Shown here: positions 1 through 5,356 of the stretch, one piece after another
Position numbering within the stretch: the stretch's first letter is position 1
Layout: each line of letters starts with the position of its first letter
Source of the DNA: Armatimonadota bacterium
Lineage (GTDB): Bacteria; Armatimonadota; Fimbriimonadia; Fimbriimonadales; ATM1
Assembly (NCBI GenBank): GCA_003695835.1
Contig: RFHN01000003.1
Span: 1 to 5,927, forward strand
Direction of reading: 5' to 3'
DNA length: 5,927 bases
Program-made: the position numbers and the translations under genes
Notes under the pieces: generated by a model
Databases searched by the model: none
What the model was told of the DNA's origin: nothing
Seen by the model: only the letters and a program-made list of their open reading frames with translations

Positions 1-216
1 GAGGTTCCAGCCGGATGCGAGAATCCAACTCAGCATCGCCTGCAGACCCATCGGCCGGCTTCCACGATAAGCCAGAAGTGCGAGAAGGATCGCCGCTTGG
101 ACAACTCCAACGCCCAAGTAGGTCGAGTAGCGAAAGAACGTATCCAGAGCGGCGTTCGACCACCCTTCGTTCACCCAACGGAACAGGGCCTGATCGAAAT
201 GCCAGAGTAGATCCAT
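1..216 (-). CDS. PAP2-superfamily membrane phosphatase, N-terminal part (runs off left edge)
   Basis: Reading the minus strand from the ATG at 216-214 gives 72 codons without a stop up to the window edge. The protein starts MDLLWHFDQALFRWVNEG and continues with a WSNAALDTFFRYSTYLGVG segment. This is the usual opening of type-2 phosphatidic acid phosphatase (PAP2) proteins: an amphipathic 'D..LF.W.N' helix, an 'LD.FF...T.LG.G' stretch, then a hydrophobic helix (VVQAAILLALLAY, about residues 37-50) and the start of a second. The catalytic motifs of the family (KX6RP, PSGH, SRX5HX3D) lie in the missing C-terminal part, so activity cannot be judged. Members remove phosphate from lipid phosphates such as phosphatidate or undecaprenyl pyrophosphate at the membrane. 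The gene is transcribed divergently from the acyl-CoA dehydrogenase. No strong Shine-Dalgarno precedes the ATG. No other in-frame ATG or GTG lies in the spacer, so this start is the best available. Confidence 0.78.
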   Translation of the reverse strand, partial: MDLLWHFDQALFRWVNEGWSNAALDTFFRYSTYLGVGVVQAAILLALLAYRGSRPMGLQAMLSWILASGWNL

Positions 217-260
217 CGGCTGTCCGAGTCTATCCCATCTCTGCGGCCATAATGAGCGCC
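217..260. promoter_or_regulatory. Divergent spacer with candidate promoters for both flanking genes
   Basis: This 44-bp gap between the PAP2 ATG and the dehydrogenase ATG must hold, or lie close to, both promoters. On the plus strand CATAAT (248-253, five of six matches to TATAAT) ends 7 nt before ATG 261. On the minus strand TAGACT (232 to 227, four of six) ends 10 nt before ATG 216. I see no convincing -35 hexamer 16-18 nt upstream of either one. Assignment as promoters is inference from spacing and the -10 match. Confidence 0.4.
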
Positions 261-1913
261 ATGCCAGACCCTACGGGCGCGACCCAAGGCCTTCGCGGCG
301 GCGCATTCCTCTTCGGTGAAACCGAGGATTTGTTTTCACCGGAGCAGTTTGACGCCGACTCTCGACTCATGGTCGAAACGGCCTACTCGTTTTGCAAGAA
401 AGAGGTTCTGCCGGTTTTGGACCGGCTGGACGCGCAAGAGGATGGCCTCATGGAGTCCTTGGTTCGCAAAGCCTGCGAGCTGGGGTTTGCCGCGTGCGAA
501 GCGCCCGAGAGGTGTGGAGGTCTGGGGCTTACCAAGTCGCTCGCGACCAGGATTCTCGAGGCGTTGAGCCTGAACGGATCCTTCAGTACGACCTTCGGCG
601 TTCACGCCGGAATCGCTCAGTCTCCCATCGTGCTCTTTGGATCCGACGCCCTCCGCGAGAAGTACCTTCCGCATCTGCTTTCCGGCGAATGGATGGGAGC
701 GTACGCCCTTTCCGAGCCGAACTCGGGCTCCGACGCCTTGAGCCTACAGACGAAGGCTGAGCGCACCGCTGACGGATACCGCCTCACGGGCACGAAGATG
801 TGGATCTCGAATGCCAAGTGGGCGCAGACGTTCATCGTTTTCGCCCGAACGAACGAGGGGGTTACGGCGTTCGTGGTCGAGCGCTCGTTTCCGGGTGTAA
901 CGGTCGGTCCTGAGGAACACAAGATGGGACTGAAGGGAAGCTCCACTGCCCGCCTCGAGTTGGAGGGGGCTCTCGTCCCGGAAGAGAACCTGCTCTACGT
1001 CGAAGGCGAGGGGCACCGAGTGGCGTTCAACGCCCTGAACCTGGGCCGGTTCAAGTTGGCTGCCATGGCTCTGGGGCCGGCGAGGGCAGCGCTGCATCAC
1101 GCGGCTCAGTACGCCAAACAACGCAAACAGTTCGGCCGTCCGATTTCCGAGTTCGGACTGATCCGCGAGAAGCTCGCCCGGTGCGCCGCGATGTTCTACG
1201 CAGCAGAGAGCATGCTCTACCGTACGGGCGGCATCGTGGACCACGCCTTCCAGCAAGTAGACGACGCAGCTCCCGACCGCGCCGAGAAGTACCGGCGCGC
1301 CGCCGAGGAGTGTGCAATCGAGGCATCCATCGGAAAGGTGTTTGCTACGGAGACGCTGGCGCTCTGCGCAGACGAAGCGCTTCAGATTCACGGCGGCTAC
1401 GGATTCACCGAAGAGTTCCCCGTCGCCCGCATCTACCGAGACGCTCGCGTCACCCGCATCTATGAGGGCACAAACGAGATCAACCGCATCTTCGTTGCGA
1501 CTCGCCTGACCAAAAAAGGCGTATTCCAACAGTTGCTCGACTGCGAAGCGACCGACGAGTGCCACGACCTGTTCCTTCGCTCCGTACGCGCGGCCTGGGA
1601 AACGATGGGGGAGAACCTCATCTCCGACCAGCAGATTTGTGCCCGACTCAGCGACATGGCGATGAATCTGTACGCGGTCCAGTCCGCTGCCGTGCGCGCT
1701 ACGCAGGCGACGGGCCCTCAAGGGGAGTTTGGGCGGGCATGTGCAGCCCTCTGGCGCGAGCAAGCTGGGGTTGCCCTCGCGGCGGCGGCGGCCGAGGTCT
1801 TCGGGCGCTGCGGCAAGGCCGGGGAGCCGGTTTCGCTCTCTTCGTCGGGCGGGAAAGACGTGGACGCCATCGCCACCGCCGTCCTGGAGAGCGACGGATA
1901 CCCAATTCTCTAA
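261..1913 (+). CDS. Acyl-CoA dehydrogenase (FadE/VLCAD-like, beta-oxidation)
   Basis: This flavoenzyme family oxidises acyl-CoA to trans-2-enoyl-CoA, the first step of fatty-acid beta-oxidation, passing electrons to ETF. The 550-residue protein opens with a GGAFLFGE segment (residues 13-20) typical of the Bacillus FadE-like group. The helical N-domain spans about 28-145. The first family signature, ALSEPNSGSDALS, is at 149-161. The second, from QIHGGYGF to the D of IYRD, is at 375-394. The catalytic base is Glu402 in IYEGTNEINR, matching the MCAD-type glutamate. About 140 further residues form the C-terminal extension seen in VLCAD/ACAD9-like members, so the protein is full length. The same frame stays open back to an ATG at 15, but 15-216 is the antisense of the PAP2 gene and that stretch looks nothing like an ACAD. 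The real start is ATG 261 (-10-like CATAAT 7 nt upstream) or ATG 252, three codons earlier. Neither has a Shine-Dalgarno. Chain-length preference cannot be read from the sequence. Confidence 0.95.
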   Translation: MPDPTGATQGLRGGAFLFGETEDLFSPEQFDADSRLMVETAYSFCKKEVLPVLDRLDAQEDGLMESLVRKACELGFAACEAPERCGGLGLTKSLATRILEALSLNGSFSTTFGVHAGIAQSPIVLFGSDALREKYLPHLLSGEWMGAYALSEPNSGSDALSLQTKAERTADGYRLTGTKMWISNAKWAQTFIVFARTNEGVTAFVVERSFPGVTVGPEEHKMGLKGSSTARLELEGALVPEENLLYVEGEGHRVAFNALNLGRFKLAAMALGPARAALHHAAQYAKQRKQFGRPISEFGLIREKLARCAAMFYAAESMLYRTGGIVDHAFQQVDDAAPDRAEKYRRAAEECAIEASIGKVFATETLALCADEALQIHGGYGFTEEFPVARIYRDARVTRIYEGTNEINRIFVATRLTKKGVFQQLLDCEATDECHDLFLRSVRAAWETMGENLISDQQICARLSDMAMNLYAVQSAAVRATQATGPQGEFGRACAALWREQAGVALAAAAAEVFGRCGKAGEPVSLSSSGGKDVDAIATAVLESDGYPIL

Positions 1914-1938
1914 CAGTTTTCGCTTCGAGAAGTATACT
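1910..1938 (+). promoter_or_regulatory. Sigma70-like promoter for the DUF5658 gene
   Basis: CTAACA (1910-1915, four of six matches to TTGACA) and TATACT (1933-1938, five of six to TATAAT) are separated by an ideal 17-bp spacer. The -35 box overlaps the TAA stop (1911-1913) of the dehydrogenase. A start of transcription about 7 nt downstream would fall near 1945, leaving a short leader that contains the Shine-Dalgarno at 1953-1958. This suggests the downstream gene can be expressed independently of the dehydrogenase. Confidence 0.5.
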
Positions 1939-1952
1939 GGCCCGTGGATTGC

Positions 1953-1961
1953 GGGGAGAAG
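1953..1961 (+). promoter_or_regulatory. Shine-Dalgarno deciding the DUF5658 start
   Basis: GGGGAGAAG holds a GGAG core (1955-1958) with 6 nt before the GTG at 1965. The alternative in-frame GTG at 1944 has no comparable site and lies at about the predicted transcription start, so 1965 is preferred. Confidence 0.6.
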
Positions 1962-1964
1962 TTT

Positions 1965-2276
1965 GTGCTCTTTCGACGTCCTTTTCCTGAAACTCTCTGG
2001 TTGATCGGCGTCGGGCTTGCTGACTTGGTCTCGACCGTCGTCTTGTGGCAACTCGGCCTGATCGTCGAACTCAATCCGATCATGCGCCCGCTTCTGGAAC
2101 GGAGCGTTTGGCTGTTCTCGGGCGTCAAGATCCTCACGTTGGTTGCTGCCTATGTCGTGTTGCAGGTCTATCGAACGCGCGACGAGCAGTTTTGCCGGCT
2201 CGCAGCCAAGTGGGGGGCGGTTGCCTACGTCGTTGTGTGGGTGGTTTGGTTCACGACAGGCCACGTCACACGGTAG
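1965..2276 (+). CDS. DUF5658 family small integral membrane protein
   Basis: A 103-residue protein with three predicted membrane helices: about residues 11-33, 48-68 and 83-98. The first helix carries ADLVSTVVLWQLG and leads into ELNPIM (35-40). The second begins near FSGVKIL, with Lys55. The D...T...G...E.NP...K pattern is the hallmark I associate with DUF5658, a family without an established function. The second and third helices are joined by a charged loop (YRTRDEQFCRLAAK). The start is taken as GTG 1965 because of the strong Shine-Dalgarno in front. Starting at GTG 1944 would add only seven residues (VDCGEKF). The gene follows the dehydrogenase by 51 bp and precedes the LptD-like gene by 44 bp on the same strand. 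It appears to have its own promoter, so a functional tie to either neighbour is not shown. No function should be inferred beyond membrane location. Confidence 0.75.
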   Translation: MLFRRPFPETLWLIGVGLADLVSTVVLWQLGLIVELNPIMRPLLERSVWLFSGVKILTLVAAYVVLQVYRTRDEQFCRLAAKWGAVAYVVVWVVWFTTGHVTR

Positions 2277-2307
2277 TCATCGCCAACGAGATGCTCGTCC
2301 GGTAATG

Positions 2308-2313
2308 TAGAAT
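2308..2313 (+). promoter_or_regulatory. -10-like hexamer directly upstream of the LptD-like gene
   Basis: TAGAAT (five of six matches to TATAAT) ends 7 nt before ATG 2321, so transcription would begin at or beside the ATG and the mRNA would be leaderless. No good -35 box is visible, and no Shine-Dalgarno stands before the ATG. The same geometry occurs before the dehydrogenase ATG at 261. Confidence 0.4.
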
Positions 2314-2320
2314 CCGCGGG

Positions 2321-3868
2321 ATGCTGCCGGGTGTTGCGCCGTTGCCAATCCTCTTCCCCGCCGTCGGCGCCGTGCCTGCCCAGCAGCAGGAAGCGCAAAG
2401 ACCCCGCATCGTTAGCGGAGAGGCTACGCTCGAGGCAGACTCCATAACCTACGACCCGGTTACCGGCACGACTGTCCTGAACGGTAATGTCTTAGCGACC
2501 TACGGCCCCACGCGTCTCACCTGCGCGACGGCAACGCTCAACTCCGAGACGAAGGAAGCTCACTTCCGAACCGGCATTGTCGTAACGGATCCGGTCGGAA
2601 CCCTCGAGGCGCGGGAGTTGTGGGTGGACTTCGACAAGCCAGGCTCCGCCCGCGCCGTGGGCATTACGCTGCAGGCGCACGAAGCCTACTTCGAAGGCGA
2701 AGAGCTGCTCATCGAACCGAACGAATGGCGCCTACGAAACGCTTGGGCGACGACTTGCCGCTCGGAGGCCGGAAAACCGGAGTACCGAGTCCTTCTCACC
2801 GACATCGTATTCAAGCCAGGCGATGCGATTCTGGCCAAGAAATCGGGGTTCGAGGTTCTTGGCATGCGCGTGGACGTTCCCTTCTTCCGAGTAGGCTTGG
2901 ACCAATCCCAAACGGGCCTCCAGACCCCAACGCCCACGATCAACAGCGGGTTCGAGCCGGGGTATCGCTGGCGAAATGTCTTCGACGTCGGGCCGAGCGC
3001 CGCATTCCTATACGAGCAAGAGGCGGGGACGCGCGATGTTCCCACGGTCAACGCGCAGCTTGCGTTTACGACTCGAAAACGATCCCCCACGGAGCGAGAG
3101 AGAATGATCGTCGTGCGAAACTACGACCGCGAGCGCTTCTCGGAAGGGTTCGTCAACAACGTGATGGTCTCGACGCCGCAGGCTGAAGAGGCTGCTGTCG
3201 GTCGTGGGGAGATGATCTTCTTCGTCGGTCACACGTCGAACCAGGGCGTTCAGGCTCGCCTGCCCGAGACAAACCGCTTCGATCGAGATTGGTATGGCGG
3301 CGTCGAGGTAGCCGGGCGCGTTGCCGGGCTAATCGCCAACGGGCAAGCGCGGTACGGGCACATCCAGGACAGGAACTCAGGCGTGGAAACGCGGCGAGCC
3401 GAAGGGTTTGTCACGTTCCTCACCGACCTTGTCCCGGTCAGTCGGAACCTATACGGCCGTGGGCGGTTCGACATCGGCGCCTATTGGGGCGGAGGAAAAG
3501 ACTACGGTTGGCTTCGCCCGGAGATGTCCTTGATCTACGAGCCGCGCCCGGAGACTCGATTCACCGCGGCATATGTCAACGCATCCTCGTGGGGAAGCCC
3601 GTTCACGGACGCCGACCGCCTCGTAGCTCCGCACGCCATCCATCTACGATTGGACCTCGACTTTCCCGCCACGGACCTCTCCATTCTCGCGAAGTACGAC
3701 ATCGAACGGTCGGTCTGGTATGACTTTGAGGTGGCGCTTGGGCAGGTCGCGCACTGTATCCGCCCGTTCATCGCCTATCGAAAGTTTCCCGGAACCTTGG
3801 CTTTCGGCGCCACCCTGCGAGCGGACAAGTTGTTCGACGCGCTGAAGCAGCGGGAAGTGCGGCGCTGA
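2321..3868 (+). CDS. OstA/LptD-like exported protein, probable outer-membrane beta-barrel
   Basis: A 515-residue protein. Residues 1-20 are hydrophobic and end in VPA before QQQ, fitting a signal peptide cut after residue 20, although the n-region has no Lys or Arg. Residues about 35-190 form an OstA/LptA-type repeat domain: EADSITYDPVTGTTVLNGNV (39-57 region), then GTLEARELWVDF (93-104), then a segment with Cys146 and PEYRVLLTDIVFKPGDAI, ending in GMRVDVPFFRV. This order is that of the periplasmic N-domain of LptD. Residues about 195-505 alternate polar and aromatic/hydrophobic residues with repeated short beta-like stretches, as in a barrel, and include an HCIRPFIAYRKF segment near the end. 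Known LptD proteins insert lipopolysaccharide into the outer leaflet of the outer membrane. At 515 residues this one is much shorter than the roughly 780 of E. coli LptD, and it ends in REVRR rather than an aromatic residue. The ATG is the first start after the in-frame TAA at 2303-2305. A role as true LptD or as another OstA-type outer-membrane protein cannot be separated here. Confidence 0.75.
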   Translation: MLPGVAPLPILFPAVGAVPAQQQEAQRPRIVSGEATLEADSITYDPVTGTTVLNGNVLATYGPTRLTCATATLNSETKEAHFRTGIVVTDPVGTLEARELWVDFDKPGSARAVGITLQAHEAYFEGEELLIEPNEWRLRNAWATTCRSEAGKPEYRVLLTDIVFKPGDAILAKKSGFEVLGMRVDVPFFRVGLDQSQTGLQTPTPTINSGFEPGYRWRNVFDVGPSAAFLYEQEAGTRDVPTVNAQLAFTTRKRSPTERERMIVVRNYDRERFSEGFVNNVMVSTPQAEEAAVGRGEMIFFVGHTSNQGVQARLPETNRFDRDWYGGVEVAGRVAGLIANGQARYGHIQDRNSGVETRRAEGFVTFLTDLVPVSRNLYGRGRFDIGAYWGGGKDYGWLRPEMSLIYEPRPETRFTAAYVNASSWGSPFTDADRLVAPHAIHLRLDLDFPATDLSILAKYDIERSVWYDFEVALGQVAHCIRPFIAYRKFPGTLAFGATLRADKLFDALKQREVRR

Positions 3869-3869
3869 G

Positions 3870-5351
3870 TCACCGGCCCGTTCGCTTGGCGACGAACACG
3901 GCTGGAGATCCGGTTTCGGGCATCGTAATCTCCGCTTGATCCTTCCACGAACTCCGGGTCTGCTCGGAAATGGGCGCTCCCGTCTTACAGTCTCGCCAAA
4001 CCCCTTCGTAGGTTCCCGAGCGCCGTAGCGGAACGGTCAACATCGCTCCGGCCTTCGGAGACTGCACGTAAACCGCCATCGCCGAGTCGAAGAGCAGAGT
4101 CGCGGCAAAGCCATCCGTCTCTACCTTGCGCGCATCCGCGCCTTCGGCCCACGGCAATGCGCTGATCAGATCTCTGAGTGGAGCGAGGGCTCCCTTGGAG
4201 GGTACGCCGTACCCGACTGCCGCGCTCGCGCCCGCAAAGAGCTGACGCCACGCCTGCGCGACCGGATCGTCCGTTTGCGCCGGAACGAGAAGGATCGGCT
4301 TCTTCGTCTTATTGCGCCAAGTGGAGAGAACGGCGCTTTCCGGAAGAACCCAGGTGTTCAATCGCTTGGAGTCCAAATCGTTGTCCGCAGTACGTAGCGC
4401 AGCCTGTACCACGAGATACGGGTGAAGCTCGTAGACGACTTGAGACATCTCGTCCAGCCAATACGCAGGGGGCGCGACGCCGTCGAAGAACTGGATCCCC
4501 ATGAGCGAGGATCGCCACGCGTTGCGCGCAACGAAGTACCGAAGGAACTTCTTGTAAAGCTGGCGCGCCGGCAGCGATGTCCAGAAGTCCTGCAGGGTTG
4601 CGCAAGGGCCGTTCTGCTCTTTGGCGTACGGGTGCCGGGACCAACCTGCTCCGTTCAGGTCTTGCCCCCCTTCGAGGCGGACGAAGACGCGCAGACCAAG
4701 ACGCTGGGCTGTTTCGAGCAACCAGTCCACGCGCCACGCCGCTTCCTGATCGTAGTCGAGAAGCCTGCGTTCGAGGCGCCATCCCATTCCATACAACGGC
4801 ACAGACACAAAATCTGATCCCGTCTCCGCCACCTTCCGAAGGATGGCCTCAATCTCGCTAGGCTTCGTGGGCAGATCCTCGAGATAACAACCGACCGGCA
4901 CGAACGGTTTCTGCTCGACTTCGAACGTGGGTCGGTTCTCTGACGGAATCACGTAGCCGAAGCCTAACGGTTCCTTGCCCTTCTCGAAGCCCTCGACACG
5001 GAACCCGACCTTCTCCAGCTCTCCAGGGCCTTCCCGGTCGAAACCGCGGACGAACACGCCATACGCGCCTGTGTTCCAGGGCGCGAATCGAATCCGCCAC
5101 TCGCCTTTCCCCGCCGGTTGGAGACTGTCTCCGGCGGTCTCATAGGAGACCATCCAGAATCCGGGCACATCCGTCGCCACATCCCGGGTTCCAACCACTC
5201 GCGCCCAAACGGACACTTCGTTCGGGTCGAACGGGTTGTCCCATTTGCCCTCGACGGCAACATGAATCTCGACGGGAGAGAGATAGCGCGGGTCGTCGGA
5301 AACGGTCGCCCCGTGAAAGGCGATCGAAGCCGCGAGGACCGCAAGCAGCAT
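3870..5351 (-). CDS. Secreted DUF5060 / TIM-barrel glycosidase-like protein, likely catalytically degenerate
   Basis: A 493-residue protein. Residues 1-15 (MLLAVLAASIAFHGA) form a probable signal peptide with no N-terminal Lys or Arg. Residues about 22-120 look like a DUF5060 Ig-like domain: VEIHVAVEGKWDNPFDPNEV, then GEWRIRFAPWNTGAYGVFV. Residues about 140-400 resemble the TIM barrel that follows DUF5060 in GH5-like enzymes (KPFVPVGCYLEDL; a RLGLRVFVRLEGG strand; LFAGASAAVGYG). Residues about 413-489 form a C-terminal beta domain with GTYEGVWRDCKTGAPI, like the beta-sandwich that ends such proteins. Where relatives have a WELxNEV motif with the acid/base Glu, this protein has GIQFFDGV (285-292). 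Where they have KPVLIGEFG with the nucleophile, it has KPILLVPAQ (351-359). Both catalytic glutamates therefore seem absent, and a binding role is more likely than hydrolysis. The ATG lies 5 bp after the TGA of the LivG gene, so the two are probably co-transcribed and perhaps translationally coupled. A GGGGAG sits 14 nt before the ATG, which is too far for an ideal ribosome site. Confidence 0.75.
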   Translation of the reverse strand: MLLAVLAASIAFHGATVSDDPRYLSPVEIHVAVEGKWDNPFDPNEVSVWARVVGTRDVATDVPGFWMVSYETAGDSLQPAGKGEWRIRFAPWNTGAYGVFVRGFDREGPGELEKVGFRVEGFEKGKEPLGFGYVIPSENRPTFEVEQKPFVPVGCYLEDLPTKPSEIEAILRKVAETGSDFVSVPLYGMGWRLERRLLDYDQEAAWRVDWLLETAQRLGLRVFVRLEGGQDLNGAGWSRHPYAKEQNGPCATLQDFWTSLPARQLYKKFLRYFVARNAWRSSLMGIQFFDGVAPPAYWLDEMSQVVYELHPYLVVQAALRTADNDLDSKRLNTWVLPESAVLSTWRNKTKKPILLVPAQTDDPVAQAWRQLFAGASAAVGYGVPSKGALAPLRDLISALPWAEGADARKVETDGFAATLLFDSAMAVYVQSPKAGAMLTVPLRRSGTYEGVWRDCKTGAPISEQTRSSWKDQAEITMPETGSPAVFVAKRTGR

Positions 5352-5356
5352 GATCG

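Noticed and set aside
15..260. N-terminal extension of the dehydrogenase from ATG 15
   Set aside because: It is the antisense of a PAP2 gene, is Ser/Pro/Arg-rich, and precedes the normal ACAD N-terminus (GGAFLFGE).
744..2264. A 506-codon open frame on the minus strand, antisense to the dehydrogenase and the DUF5658 gene
   Set aside because: It covers two well-supported plus-strand genes end to end, its translation is rich in Arg, Asp, Leu and Gln without any recognisable domain, and long antisense frames are expected in GC-rich genes with strong codon bias.
2286..2298. Inverted repeat ACGAG-ATG-CTCGT between the DUF5658 and LptD-like genes
   Set aside because: The stem is only 5 bp with a 3-nt loop and no T-tract follows, so it is too weak to call a terminator. 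A role as an operator cannot be supported from one copy.
3880..3897. GTTCG...CGAAC inverted repeat just inside the end of the minus-strand gene, as a possible terminator between convergent genes
   Set aside because: The stem is 5 bp with an 8-nt loop, it lies in coding sequence and no T-run follows on either strand.
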